This document shows positions 7,391 to 16,739 of a DNA stretch of 64,000 bases, one piece after another. Both the position numbers and the translations under genes were made by a program. The notes under the pieces were generated by a model. That model saw only the letters and a list, made by a program, of their open reading frames with translations. It was not told the DNA's origin and did no database searches. This stretch comes from Chryseobacterium angstadtii (GTDB taxonomy: Bacteria > Bacteroidota > Bacteroidia > Flavobacteriales > Weeksellaceae), in contig NZ_LFND01000002.1 in NCBI RefSeq assembly GCF_001045465.1, positions 558,001-622,000 of the forward strand. The letters run 5' to 3'. Positions within the stretch are counted from its first letter, which is position 1. Each line of letters starts with the position of its first letter.

Positions 7391-9841
7391 ATGAAAGTCT
7401 TAAAATTCGGCGGTACATCCGTCGCCAATGCCCGAAATATACTTCTGGTAGAAAATATAATTAAAAAAGAATCTGTACAGAACAGAGTTATTGTTGTAGT
7501 CTCAGCCCTTCACGGGGTTACCGATAATCTCATCAAAGCAGCAGAATATGCTTCCATAAAAGATGAAAATTACATCCCGCTTATCAAAGATCTGGAAGAA
7601 AAACACCTGGAATTGGTCAAAGAACTGATCCCGGTTTTAGAGCAAAGTTCATGGCTGAGCTTCGTTAAAAAACATTTCAATGATATGGAAGATATCTTCA
7701 ATGGAATCTTTGTACTCGGTGAGTTCACAGATAAAATCAGAGACAGAATTACTTCTTATGGAGAATTTCTTTCTTCTAACATTATTGCTGCCCGGCTACA
7801 GTATCAAAACTTAGACTGCCTGTGGATGAATGCTCCAGACCTCATCAGAACAGACAGTAATTTTTCTAATGCTAAAGTCGACTTTGATATCACCGACATC
7901 AATTTAAAAAACTATACTGCAGTACATACAAGCCAGATTGCGATTGCACCGGGCTTTATTGCCAAAGATCAGAACGGGAATACCACAACATTGGGAAGAG
8001 GCGGATCAGATTATACTGCTGCCATCATTGCGGCTGCCGTTTCCGCTAAAGAATTACAGATCTGGACCGATGTAAGCGGTATGATGACCGCAGATCCGAG
8101 ATTGGTATCCAATGCTAAACCTATTCCTGAAATATCTTACCATGAAGCTATGGAGCTCTCCCATTTCGGAGCAAAGGTTTTATATCCGCCATCCATACAG
8201 CCTGTAATGGTAAAAAATATAAACCTCATCATTAAAAATACTTTTGATCCCAATGCACACGGAACTTTGGTTTCTCACAAAGTAAATACTCAGGCAGATG
8301 AAAAACAGCAGACTGCAGCAGGAGTTTCCAATATGAGTCATATCGCTCTTCTTACACTGGAAGGAAGCGGAATGGTCGGCATTCCCGGAATCTCTGCAAA
8401 ACTGTTCCAGTGTCTCAGCTTTGAAAAAATAAATGTGATTCTTATTACCCAAAGTTCTTCGGAGCATTCCATTACAATAGCTGTTAATGAAAAAGATGTA
8501 TTTCATGCAGAAAACGCTGTGAATTCTTCTTTCGCAGATGATATAAAACTGCACAGAACCTCTCCTGTACAGATAGAAACAGGTCTTTCCATTGTGGCTC
8601 TGGTAGGTGAAAACATGAAAAACCGAAGCGGAATCAGTGCTAAAATGTTTGGGTGTCTGGGCAACAACGGAATCAATATAAGAGCTATTGCACAGGGATC
8701 TTCGGAAAGAAACATCAGTATTGTCATTTCAGAAAAAGACACCAGAAAAGCAGTGAACGTCCTTCATGAAGAATTTTTTGAATCGGAAATCAAGCAGGTT
8801 CATCTTTATCTTTGCGGAACAGGGAATGTAGGTTCTAAACTGGTACAGCAAATTTATGAACAGAATCAGTATCTGCGGGAAAATCACCTTATCAATCTAA
8901 GGATTTCCGGGATTTCCAACAGCCGGAAAATGTTTTTTGCAGATCAGGGAATTTCTGAAAGTGAATTTGCCAACTGGAATGAAAAAGGAGTTGAAGCATC
9001 AATACATGGTTTTGCAGAAGAAATTATTTCACGAAATCTAAGAAACTCGGTCTTTATTGATGTTACCGCCAGTTCTGAAGTTCCTGAAGTTTATGAAAGC
9101 CTGTTGAAAAGAAGCATTAATATTGTGGCCTGCAACAAGATTGCTGCATCTTCGGATTTTGAACAGTATACATTACTAAAGAATACAGCAAGGAACCACA
9201 GCTGTAAATTTTATTTTGAAACCAATGTGGGAGCTGGGCTTCCTGTCATCGGAACGATTAATGATCTCATGAAAAGCGGAGACAAAATCACTTCAATCCA
9301 GGCTGTATTAAGCGGAACATTGAATTTTGTCTTTAATAATTATGACGGAAGCAGAACATTCTCGGAAGTAGTTGCCCAGGCACAGAAAGAAGGCTACACA
9401 GAACCGGATCCCCGTCTTGATCTTACAGGAACGGATGTGGCCCGCAAGATTTTAATTCTGGCCCGTGAAGCCGGATACCCTCTTCAGTTTGAAGATATCG
9501 AAAATGAAAGTTTTCTTCCTGAAGAATGTCTTCTGGGAAGTGTTGAAGACTTCTATCTGAAACTTACCGACTATGAAGAACATTTTAAAAATTTACTGAA
9601 TAACGCAAAAAAAGAAGGCAATATCTTAAAATACACCGCCGAATTCAAAGATGGAAAAGCCAAAGTCGGGTTGCAGCATGCCGCTCCGGACAGCGATCTT
9701 TATCACCTTTACGGTAAGGACAATATCGTCATTTTTAAAACCTTAAGATATTCTGAGCAGCCTCTTGTTGTAAAGGGAGCCGGAGCAGGAGCTGAAGTAA
9801 CTGCCAGCGGTGTTTTTGCAGATATTATGAGATCCGTTTAA
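7391..9841 (+). CDS. thrA: Bifunctional aspartate kinase / homoserine dehydrogenase I
   Basis: Catalyses the first and third steps from aspartate to threonine. Aspartate kinase domain at about residues 1-295 (start MKVLKFGGTSVANA; LGRGGSDYTAA; EISYHEAMELSHFGAKVLYP). Two ACT-type regulatory modules follow at about 310-465 (ISAKLFQCLSFEKINVILITQ; ISAKMFGCLGNNGINIRAIAQGSSE). The C-terminal homoserine dehydrogenase starts with the nucleotide-binding CGTGNVGSKL and contains GAGLPVIGTINDL, LSGTLNFVF and EPDPRLDLTGTDVARK. Length (816 aa) matches E. coli ThrA. It is first in the thr operon; the ACT modules suggest feedback inhibition by threonine in addition to the upstream attenuator. Confidence 0.97.
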   Translation: MKVLKFGGTSVANARNILLVENIIKKESVQNRVIVVVSALHGVTDNLIKAAEYASIKDENYIPLIKDLEEKHLELVKELIPVLEQSSWLSFVKKHFNDMEDIFNGIFVLGEFTDKIRDRITSYGEFLSSNIIAARLQYQNLDCLWMNAPDLIRTDSNFSNAKVDFDITDINLKNYTAVHTSQIAIAPGFIAKDQNGNTTTLGRGGSDYTAAIIAAAVSAKELQIWTDVSGMMTADPRLVSNAKPIPEISYHEAMELSHFGAKVLYPPSIQPVMVKNINLIIKNTFDPNAHGTLVSHKVNTQADEKQQTAAGVSNMSHIALLTLEGSGMVGIPGISAKLFQCLSFEKINVILITQSSSEHSITIAVNEKDVFHAENAVNSSFADDIKLHRTSPVQIETGLSIVALVGENMKNRSGISAKMFGCLGNNGINIRAIAQGSSERNISIVISEKDTRKAVNVLHEEFFESEIKQVHLYLCGTGNVGSKLVQQIYEQNQYLRENHLINLRISGISNSRKMFFADQGISESEFANWNEKGVEASIHGFAEEIISRNLRNSVFIDVTASSEVPEVYESLLKRSINIVACNKIAASSDFEQYTLLKNTARNHSCKFYFETNVGAGLPVIGTINDLMKSGDKITSIQAVLSGTLNFVFNNYDGSRTFSEVVAQAQKEGYTEPDPRLDLTGTDVARKILILAREAGYPLQFEDIENESFLPEECLLGSVEDFYLKLTDYEEHFKNLLNNAKKEGNILKYTAEFKDGKAKVGLQHAAPDSDLYHLYGKDNIVIFKTLRYSEQPLVVKGAGAGAEVTASGVFADIMRSV

Positions 9842-9851
9842 AATAAATTCT

Positions 9852-10781
9852 ATGAAAAAAATAAAAATACAGGTTCCTGCAACCGTAGCTAATCTGGTAT
9901 GTGGTTTTGACATCCTGGGAATGGCTATTCATGAGCCTTACGATGAAATGGAGCTGAAATTGCTGGACAGCCCGGAAATTATCATCAGGCATACCGATCA
10001 TTTCGGACTTCCTGAAGAACCTTCAAAAAATGTAGCAGGCGTTGTCCTCCTGAATATTCAACAGCATCTGAAGCTGACAACAGGTTTTGAGGTAATTATT
10101 CATAAACACATAAAACCCGGCAGCGGGCTCGGCTCCAGCGCGGCTAGCGCCGCCGGAGCCGCATTAGGGGCCAATATTTTATTGGGAAATATCCTTTCCG
10201 ATGAAGAGATGGTGCATTTTGCCATGTATGGAGAAGAACTGGCGTCGGGAGTACGTCATGCAGATAATATCGCCCCCTGCATTTATGGAGGTATCACCCT
10301 GGTGAAATCTTCCTCCCCTATTGACATTATTCCGCTGAATACTCCGGATCTTTTTGTAACTGCTGTACATCCACAGGTAGAAGTAAAGACTTCCGATGCC
10401 CGGCAGATTTTAAAGAAAAATATTCTGCTGAAGGATGCCGTAGAACAATGGGGAAACATCGCAGGATTGGTAGCCGGAATACTCAAAAACGACATTCCTC
10501 TGATGGGAAGAAGCCTCAATGATGTACTTATAGAACCTGTCCGCAGTATTTTAATTCCTCAGTTTAATGAGATTAAAACAAAAAGTCTGCAAGCAGGTGC
10601 ACTGGGTGGCGGAATTTCCGGCTCCGGGCCATCCATTTTTATGCTGGCAGAGAAAAAAGAAACCGCTGAAAGCATCGCCCGGCTGATGAAATCGGCATAT
10701 AATGAAATTGATATTGAGAGTTTTGTATACGTCTCAAAAATAAACCCTTCAGGAATTAAAATCATTAAAGAAGATGAATGA
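9852..10781 (+). CDS. thrB: Homoserine kinase
   Basis: GHMP-family kinase making O-phosphohomoserine, the substrate of ThrC. The ATP-binding motif PGSGLGSSAAS is at residues 89-99. The N-terminal VPATVANLVCGFDILG and the C-terminal GALGGGISGSGPSIFML are also family blocks. Length is 309 aa. It starts 10 bp after thrA and its end overlaps the longer possible start of thrC. Confidence 0.96.
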   Translation: MKKIKIQVPATVANLVCGFDILGMAIHEPYDEMELKLLDSPEIIIRHTDHFGLPEEPSKNVAGVVLLNIQQHLKLTTGFEVIIHKHIKPGSGLGSSAASAAGAALGANILLGNILSDEEMVHFAMYGEELASGVRHADNIAPCIYGGITLVKSSSPIDIIPLNTPDLFVTAVHPQVEVKTSDARQILKKNILLKDAVEQWGNIAGLVAGILKNDIPLMGRSLNDVLIEPVRSILIPQFNEIKTKSLQAGALGGGISGSGPSIFMLAEKKETAESIARLMKSAYNEIDIESFVYVSKINPSGIKIIKEDE

Positions 10782-10804
10782 TTAACACCCCAAAATTTAA
10801 GACA

Positions 10805-12118
10805 ATGAACTATTATAATTTAAAAGACGAACAGGAAACCGTTGATTTCAAAACAGCTACTATAAAAAGTCAGGGCCACCATAAAGGATTATTTTTCCCG
10901 GAAAGCATTCCCCAATTTGATCAAGATTTTATTCAGAATCTTCATCTGTATTCCAATGAGGAAATAGCTTTCAGATGCATGAAAGATTTTATCGGTGATG
11001 AAATTCCTGAAGAAGTATTAAAAAAAATCGCCGCTGAAACCATCAGTTTTGATATTCCTTTGAAAAAAATTAATGACAGCATATCAGTTCTGGAGCTTTT
11101 TCACGGGCCTACGCTGGCTTTCAAAGATGTGGGAGCCAGATTTATGAGCCGATGCCTTTCTTATTTTTTAAAGGATCAGCATAAAAAAGTCACCGTTCTT
11201 GTAGCCACTTCCGGGGACACCGGCGGAGCTGTTGCCCACGGATTTTATAATGTTCCGGGAATTAATGTGGTTATTCTTTATCCTAAAAACAGAGTAAGTC
11301 TGGTTCAGGAAAAGCAGCTTACAGCACTTGGCGGAAATATTTACGCCCTGGAAGTCGACGGAAATTTCGATGACTGCCAGCGTCTTGTCAAGCAGGCTTT
11401 TTCGGATGAAGGCATTAATTCGGAATTATTTTTAACATCAGCTAATTCTATTAATATTGCAAGATGGCTTCCTCAGCAGATTTATTATTTGCTGGCTTTA
11501 AAACAATGGCAGCAAAATGAAAAAACAGACCCTGTGATTTGTGTTCCAAGTGGAAATTTTGGAAATATCTGTGCAGGGCTGCTTGCTTATTTCAGAGGAT
11601 TATCTGCAGAACATTTTGTCGCTGCCTGCAATGAAAACGATGTGGTTCCTGACTATCTGGAGACCCGGCAATATCATCCTAAAAAAGCTACAGCAACTCT
11701 ATCCAACGCCATGGACGTGGGAGATCCAAGTAATTTCACAAGAATCATGGAACTTTTTGAACATCAGTTTGAACATCTTAAAACCATGATTTCCGGGTAT
11801 TCAATAGATGATCAGCTGACACTGCAGACGATACAGGAGGTGTATCAGAAATACGGATATGTTCTTGACCCTCATGCTGCGGTTGCTTTTGCCTCTCTGG
11901 AACAGTATTTGAATGAAAATCCGGGTAAAAAGGGGTTTATCCTCGGAACTGCACATCCGGTAAAATTTCCGGAAGCTGTAGAAAAGGCTGCCTCTATCCA
12001 AATTGAAATTCCGGAAGAATTAAATGATCTGATGAAAAAGGATAAAAAAACTGTAGAAATACATGCCGATTTTGAAGAATTAAAACGATTTTTGCTGAAT
12101 AAAAATCAGGAACAATGA
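10805..12118 (+). CDS. thrC: Threonine synthase
   Basis: PLP enzyme converting O-phosphohomoserine to threonine, the last step of the pathway. The PLP lysine lies in GPTLAFKDVGARF; the phosphate-binding VATSGDTGGAVAHGF and the late block SGNFGNICAGLLAYF are typical. I chose 10805 (MNYYNLKDEQETVDF) because threonine synthases of this group begin that way; a frame-equivalent ATG at 10778 would overlap thrB by 4 bp. About 437 aa. Its stop overlaps the start of folB (ATGA). Confidence 0.95.
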   Translation: MNYYNLKDEQETVDFKTATIKSQGHHKGLFFPESIPQFDQDFIQNLHLYSNEEIAFRCMKDFIGDEIPEEVLKKIAAETISFDIPLKKINDSISVLELFHGPTLAFKDVGARFMSRCLSYFLKDQHKKVTVLVATSGDTGGAVAHGFYNVPGINVVILYPKNRVSLVQEKQLTALGGNIYALEVDGNFDDCQRLVKQAFSDEGINSELFLTSANSINIARWLPQQIYYLLALKQWQQNEKTDPVICVPSGNFGNICAGLLAYFRGLSAEHFVAACNENDVVPDYLETRQYHPKKATATLSNAMDVGDPSNFTRIMELFEHQFEHLKTMISGYSIDDQLTLQTIQEVYQKYGYVLDPHAAVAFASLEQYLNENPGKKGFILGTAHPVKFPEAVEKAASIQIEIPEELNDLMKKDKKTVEIHADFEELKRFLLNKNQEQ

Positions 12119-12486
12119 GCAAGATCTTTCTTGAAGAAGTAAAAATATATGCCTATCACGGTGTTCTTCCCGAAGAAAATATCATAGGGACTTATTATAT
12201 TTTAAATGCGGAACTGCACACAGATCTTTGGAAAGCGGCCGAAACGGACGATCTGAACGATACCATAAGCTATGCGGATATCAACGGCATCATTCATCAG
12301 GAAATGGCCGTTAAATCTCAGTTATTGGAACATGTAGCGGGAAGAATTGTGATGAAAATTCATGAAAGCTTTCCGCAGATTTCCTATATCAAACTGAAAA
12401 TAACGAAAACTTCTCCACCCATGCAGGGCGAAATGAAAGGGGCAAGTATTGAGCTGGAAAGGAGCTTTCAACCTGATGGTCATTAA
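12115..12486 (+). CDS. folB: Dihydroneopterin aldolase
   Basis: Cleaves 7,8-dihydroneopterin in folate synthesis. Short one-domain protein (123 aa) with LEEVKIYAYHGVLPEENIIG near the start and the C-terminal VAGRIVMKIHESFPQISYIKLKITKTSPPMQGEMKGASIEL, both typical of the family. It overlaps thrC by 4 bp, so it is translationally coupled at the end of the thr operon although its pathway is unrelated. Confidence 0.93.
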   Translation: MSKIFLEEVKIYAYHGVLPEENIIGTYYILNAELHTDLWKAAETDDLNDTISYADINGIIHQEMAVKSQLLEHVAGRIVMKIHESFPQISYIKLKITKTSPPMQGEMKGASIELERSFQPDGH

Positions 12487-12515
12487 AAATTATTTTCACT
12501 AAAAAACATAAAGAA

Positions 12516-13880
12516 TTGAAATCTATTACATTATTATTTCTATTGGGTTTCGCAGTGGTTTTCGGCCAGACTGCAGGTGATAATCCATCCGGTGTTTATA
12601 ATTTCCCAAAAATCAAATCCAGCATTACCATGCCGGTGACGATTCCACTTTCCGAGATCAGCAATATGATCAATGCTTCGGTAAAGGATCTTATATTTCA
12701 GGATGATTCTTATACGGATAACAATAATGATCAGTTCAAAGTAAAAGTCTGGAAAACCCGTGCTATCCGTCTGGTAGGCGGAACTAACCAAAATATTCTG
12801 ATTGAGGTTCCGTTAAAAATATGGGCTGAGAAAGGAATTGGCACATTGGGGGTTTATTCTTACCAGAATACCACTTTTGAAACGGTGATGTCTTTTAATA
12901 CAACGCTCAGCTTCAATAATAACTGGACAATCTCTACCAATACTCAGCCCAATGGTTTCAGATGGGTAACCAAACCTGTTCTGGATTATGGAAGAATACA
13001 GATCCCGATCACTTCACTGGTAGAAAAAAGTCTGAAGGAGCAGCAGGGAAAATTTGCAAAAACCATTGATCAGCAGATGGCAGCCCAATTGAATTTCCAA
13101 CAGTATGCGGTAATGGCATGGAATGTTTTTTCACAGCCTTTTAATATTTCTGAAGAATATAATACCTGGCTGAAAATAAGCCCGATAGGTGTAAATATGA
13201 CTCCCCTGAAATTCTATGGAAACGAAATCACGACCAATATCGGGATGGATATTTATTCGGAGACCTTTACGGGAAGTAAACCTGCATCTTCACCGACTAT
13301 AAAATCGGTCAGCAATTTCAATATTGTTCCTGTTTTGGCGGATAAATTTCTTCTTCAGACCACAGCTAATGTTCCTTTTTCCGAGGCCACGAATATTGCA
13401 AGAAATATGTTCATGAACAAGGAATATGATGTAAGAGGTTCCAAAGTAAAGATTAAAGACATCAAGGTATACGGAGCTGACGGCAGAGTGATCATTGAAG
13501 CGGAAACGGAAGGCTACGTAAATGGTAAAGCCCTTATTTCCGGAATTCCGGTATATGATGAGACCAAAAAGAAAATTGTTCTTTCCAATACCAAGTTCAA
13601 TTTGAGAACCGCCAATATCCTGCAGAAAACCGCTACTCTTCTCTTCAAAGGAAAGATTGTGAAGATGATTGAAGATGAATACGGAATTCCTACCCAGGAT
13701 CTGGAACTTTCCTCGAAAAAAAGTATTGAAGAAGCTTTCAATAAGGAATATTATAAAGGTTTAAAAATGAACGGAAGGGTCTTCAATCTGAAACCTGGCA
13801 AAATTCTCTTAAACGAATCAGGAATCACGGCCGTTATTGAAACCAATGCCACTTTAAAACTTATACTCAACGGAATTTAA
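12516..13880 (+). CDS. DUF4403 family exported protein
   Basis: A 454-aa protein with a TTG start, a cleavable signal (KSITLLFLLGFAVVFGQ) and the DUF4403 pattern: an N-terminal IPLSEISNMINASVKDLIFQDDSY block and a C-terminal repeat of the same fold (INVPF..ATNIARNMFM, FNLRTANILQKTA). Function is not established; the fold suggests a lipid- or ligand-binding tubular domain in the periplasm, which is inference. It lies 30 bp after folB and may be read through from the thr operon. No ATG would keep the signal peptide, so the TTG start is preferred. Confidence 0.75.
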   Translation: MKSITLLFLLGFAVVFGQTAGDNPSGVYNFPKIKSSITMPVTIPLSEISNMINASVKDLIFQDDSYTDNNNDQFKVKVWKTRAIRLVGGTNQNILIEVPLKIWAEKGIGTLGVYSYQNTTFETVMSFNTTLSFNNNWTISTNTQPNGFRWVTKPVLDYGRIQIPITSLVEKSLKEQQGKFAKTIDQQMAAQLNFQQYAVMAWNVFSQPFNISEEYNTWLKISPIGVNMTPLKFYGNEITTNIGMDIYSETFTGSKPASSPTIKSVSNFNIVPVLADKFLLQTTANVPFSEATNIARNMFMNKEYDVRGSKVKIKDIKVYGADGRVIIEAETEGYVNGKALISGIPVYDETKKKIVLSNTKFNLRTANILQKTATLLFKGKIVKMIEDEYGIPTQDLELSSKKSIEEAFNKEYYKGLKMNGRVFNLKPGKILLNESGITAVIETNATLKLILNGI

Positions 13881-13905
13881 ATTTTATAAAAACTAATAAT
13901 CAACT

Positions 13906-14412
13906 ATGAGAAAATATCTTGCTGTCGTTGACAGACACAAGGCTACATCCGGTATACGCTTTATCAACTATTTCCTGGACCAACTTTTTATACAAATCAT
14001 TTATTATGCTTTCTTTTTTGTTTTCGGAGTAGGATACGCAATCACATACGGAGAGGGATTTGCTACGGAAGATGCTGAAAAAGATACTACTTTCACGCTG
14101 ATCACATTAACTATTTATCTCGCTATGTCCTTTTCTTATTTCTTTTTTATGGAGTATTATCTGGGGAAAACCATTGCTAAATATATAACAGGAACTGAAG
14201 TCATCAGCATAGATGGGAATAAACCCACTACAAAGCAAATAATAGCCCGGACCTTTTCCCGTGCAGTACCTTTCGACGCTCTTTCGTTTTTAGGGAACAA
14301 TGGCTGGCATGACAGCTGGAGTGATACCCGGGTAATTAATGGTAAAAATTATGTTGCTGAAATACAATCAAAAGCAGAAATAAACAGCATTGGAGCGAAA
14401 GAAATAGTTTAA
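13906..14412 (+). CDS. RDD family integral membrane protein
   Basis: A 168-aa protein with the RDD-type start SGIRFINYFLDQLF (Arg/Asp positions) and three hydrophobic segments at about 25-45, 65-90 and a weaker C-terminal one, plus FFMEYYLGKTIAKYITGTEVIS, the common second RDD block (GKTIGK..TG..V). Function of the family is not settled (some members affect transport or pH). It is 26 bp after the DUF4403 gene on the same strand. Confidence 0.8.
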   Translation: MRKYLAVVDRHKATSGIRFINYFLDQLFIQIIYYAFFFVFGVGYAITYGEGFATEDAEKDTTFTLITLTIYLAMSFSYFFFMEYYLGKTIAKYITGTEVISIDGNKPTTKQIIARTFSRAVPFDALSFLGNNGWHDSWSDTRVINGKNYVAEIQSKAEINSIGAKEIV

Positions 14413-14417
14413 AAACT

Positions 14418-14447
14418 TTTGTTCATTAAGAATTTTTACTATATTTG
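14418..14447 (+). promoter_or_regulatory. Promoter of tRNA-Cys
   Basis: TTTG (14418-14421), 18 bp spacer, then TATATTTG (14440-14447), a full match to the Bacteroidetes -33/-7 consensus. It lies about 24 bp before the tRNA. Confidence 0.75.
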
Positions 14448-14470
14448 CACACCTCAAAAATGGTAAAAAT

Positions 14471-14541
14471 GGTACTTTGGCCGAGCGGCTAGGCAGTGGT
14501 CTGCAACACCATCTACAGCGGTTCGAATCCGCTAGGTACCT
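14471..14541 (+). tRNA. tRNA-Cys (GCA)
   Basis: Full cloverleaf: acceptor GGTACTT/AGGTACC (14534-14540), anticodon stem GTGGT/ACCAT around the loop CTGCAAC (anticodon GCA), T arm AGCGG-TTCGAAT-CCGCT (14517-14533), discriminator T. CCA is not encoded. Length is 71 nt. Confidence 0.96.
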
Positions 14542-14545
14542 CTTT

Positions 14546-14590
14546 AAAACCTCTAATTATCTTATGTAAGATTTTTAGAGGTTTTTTTTT
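14546..14590 (+). terminator. Terminator of tRNA-Cys
   Basis: AAAACCTCTAA (14546-14556) pairs with TTAGAGGTTTT (14575-14585), followed by a run of nine T. Confidence 0.9.
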
Positions 14591-14625
14591 CGTACTTACT
14601 TTATTACACTCTATAAAAAATGCTG

Positions 14626-14656
14626 CTCAAAAGGCAGCATTTATTTTTATTACCAG
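14626..14656 (-). terminator. Terminator of the secreted-protein gene at 14673
   Basis: AATGCTGC and GCAGCATT form a perfect stem around a short A-rich loop. On the minus strand it is followed by a T-rich tract and sits just after the stop codon of the minus-strand gene. Confidence 0.75.
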
Positions 14657-14672
14657 TGAAAATCTGAGATTC

Positions 14673-15401
14673 TTACAATCTGAATACAGTCAAAACATAG
14701 CTTTTGGCTATATTCCCATTATTGGTAACGCTGTAGGTATTACTGCCAGTCTTCACAATAGTATAATCGAACTGGGTGGCATTTCCGCCGTCTGCACAAC
14801 CGGTTACATTAGCAAATTTAACACCCCAGGTTGCAGATGATCCTGCAACTCCCGGAGTATTGGTTACGGCTCCTACTTTATCTCTGGCTACTGAGCTCAA
14901 ATATCCCAGGGCAATATCAGAATACATATACGTAGAGATCATTGTTCTGCCACAAGCATTTCCTGCCCTGATCACCAGCATCCCGCTGGAAATCCCTACC
15001 GTGGAAGGGATAGTGACGGTACCGCTTGCCCCCGGTTGTATACTGGCACTGCTTATAGAATAGCTGTATTTGGCAGAAGTTACATCGCCGGTTACTCCAT
15101 CCCGTACCAATATATTGTGATCTGCGGGAACTTCACGAACAAGATTCTGGATACGAAGACTCTGACTGTCTGCATCTGCATCTAATTTTCTTTGCGGGGT
15201 TGTAGTCCCGATTCCCACATTTCCTGATGATGCAACGATAAAATCGTTGGCCTGCTGCGTTGCCGTAGGAGCTCCTGAAACAGCATTATCCTTAGCTCCG
15301 TCTATATGCATTACTCCCTGCGGATTTGAGGTATTAATACCAAACTGTGCATAGCCGAATAAGGATAAAAGTATATAAAGTACTGTAAATAATTTTTTCA
15401 T
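14673..15401 (-). CDS. Secreted protein, tail-fibre-like repeat, paralogue 1
   Basis: A 242-aa secreted protein of unknown function. Signal peptide MKKLFTVLYILLSLFGYAQ, then FGINTSNPQGVMHIDG and NVGIGTTTPQRKLDAD, two copies of the GIxTxxPxxxLxxD motif found in many Bacteroidetes surface proteins and phage tail-fibre stalks. The C-terminal half (about 115-242) is a beta-rich domain with two Cys regions (GNACGRTMIS, NVTGCADGG) and ends NNGNIAKSYVLTVFRL. It aligns over its whole length with the neighbour at 15553-16281, so the pair is a tandem duplication. Confidence 0.8.
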   Translation of the reverse strand: MKKLFTVLYILLSLFGYAQFGINTSNPQGVMHIDGAKDNAVSGAPTATQQANDFIVASSGNVGIGTTTPQRKLDADADSQSLRIQNLVREVPADHNILVRDGVTGDVTSAKYSYSISSASIQPGASGTVTIPSTVGISSGMLVIRAGNACGRTMISTYMYSDIALGYLSSVARDKVGAVTNTPGVAGSSATWGVKFANVTGCADGGNATQFDYTIVKTGSNTYSVTNNGNIAKSYVLTVFRL

Positions 15402-15552
15402 AATTTTTTTCTTTTGTAAAAATCAAAAAGCTTTCTTTTTATATTTCCGTCAAAATTTTAATACACTTTTTGAAACGGAAACCATTCGATCAGCTACATC
15501 CCGGAATGGAATAAATCTTTGTGAAAGCTCGCTATGTATGACATTGAAAAGA

Positions 15553-16281
15553 TTACAAGCGGAAAATCGTAAGCACATAAGTTCGCGCCACATTTCCGTT
15601 ATTCACAATCAGGTAACTGCTTGAAGTAGGTTTTGAAACAGTATAATCGAACTGGGTACTGTCTCCTGTAGAACAGCTTGCCGTACCCGGAAATTTAACG
15701 GACCATACTCCGGAACCTCCTCCACTTCCAGGAATAGGAGCAATGGTAGGAGAACCAGTTTTATCTCCTGCAATAGCGGTAGCATAGCCCAGAGAAATAT
15801 CCGAATAAATAAAATTGGTGATCATGTTTGTTCCGCATGAATTATTGGTTTTAACAACCAGCATGCCGTTGGGAATAGTAGCAATAGCAGGCACAGTAAG
15901 CGTTCCGCTAGCTCCAGGCTGCACCGTAATATTAGAGGTATAAACATACCTTGTAGCTACCATATCACCATTCGCCGTATTGATGGTAAGGAAGTCATGA
16001 TCACTGGGAAGCTGCTGCGGCAGGTTTCTGATTCTGAGACTGGCATTGTTGGCATCTATATCCAGCTTTTTTTGTGGAGCAATAGTCCCTATTCCAACAT
16101 TTCCTGCAGAAGTAACGACAACATCATTAAGCTGCTGTGCTGCCGAAGGCGCTCCCGTTGCAGGATTATCTTTTCCTCCGTCTACATGAAGCACAGTCTG
16201 TGGATTCGTGTTATTAATACCTACCTGAGCATAGCTTAACGCAGAGATTAAAAAATAGACCATCGAAAAATTCTTTTTCAT
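15553..16281 (-). CDS. Secreted protein, tail-fibre-like repeat, paralogue 2
   Basis: Also 242 aa and homologous end to end to the gene downstream: signal peptide (MKKNFSMVYFLISALSYAQ), VGINNTNPQTVLHVDG, NVGIGTIAPQKKLDID, a shared VQPGASGTLTVP block, NSCGTNMITNFIYSDISLGYA and the same ending (VNNGNVARTYVLTIFRL). An insert (PIPGSGGGSGVW) marks the divergence. Each copy has its own upstream region (about 150 bp between them), so they could be regulated separately. Surface adhesin or structural role is inference only. Confidence 0.8.
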   Translation of the reverse strand: MKKNFSMVYFLISALSYAQVGINNTNPQTVLHVDGGKDNPATGAPSAAQQLNDVVVTSAGNVGIGTIAPQKKLDIDANNASLRIRNLPQQLPSDHDFLTINTANGDMVATRYVYTSNITVQPGASGTLTVPAIATIPNGMLVVKTNNSCGTNMITNFIYSDISLGYATAIAGDKTGSPTIAPIPGSGGGSGVWSVKFPGTASCSTGDSTQFDYTVSKPTSSSYLIVNNGNVARTYVLTIFRL

Positions 16282-16597
16282 AATTCAATTATTTAGTAAA
16301 AATTTGATCTTTCTATGGGAACATGTACTCTCCGATATCGCATTCAAACGGCTAAGTTATCCTGTATTGATTATCTGGAAAATCGTTTGTGTTTTTATAG
16401 TTACAATTGAAAACAAAATGCAGAACAAAAATAACTTATATGAAATAAATATTACACCATATATTGATTAATTTAAAAATTTAACACTTTCGTACTTTGA
16501 CAACCTACCATAGGAACATCCATAAAAGCAACTTCTTCATTGATTAATAAACTTTTAACTGGCATTTATTTCATGATTAAAAATAAACTGTCTGAAA

Positions 16598-16627
16598 TGA
16601 AAAATTCTTCCCGTAAAAGGAAGAATT
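16598..16627 (-). terminator. Terminator of the serine hydrolase gene
   Basis: AATTCTTCC (16603-16611) and GGAAGAATT (16619-16627) are perfect inverted repeats; on the minus strand a T-run follows. It lies about 110 bp after the hydrolase stop codon. Confidence 0.75.
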
Positions 16628-16700
16628 ATAAGTACTAAATAAACTGTATGGAATGAATGATAATAAACAGGGCTAAATTAAAACAGTTTTTCTGCCCGTC

Positions 16701-16718
16701 TTATGATCAGGATCATAA
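16701..16718. promoter_or_regulatory. Palindrome TTATGATC-AG-GATCATAA
   Basis: Perfect 8-bp arms with a 2-bp centre. A close variant (ATGATCCAGGTCAT) lies at 18876-18889 upstream of the glycosyltransferase. It may be a dimeric regulator's site, but here it lies downstream of the hydrolase gene, which is unexpected for an operator. Confidence 0.4.
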
Positions 16719-16739
16719 ATAATTATCCCACAGGATTTT

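Larger units (their letters stand above)
16282..16739. other. Intergenic region with terminator and palindrome
   Basis: It holds the promoter side of the 15553-16281 gene, a terminator for the serine hydrolase (16603-16627) and an 18-bp palindrome (16701-16718). I see no gene. Confidence 0.5.
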
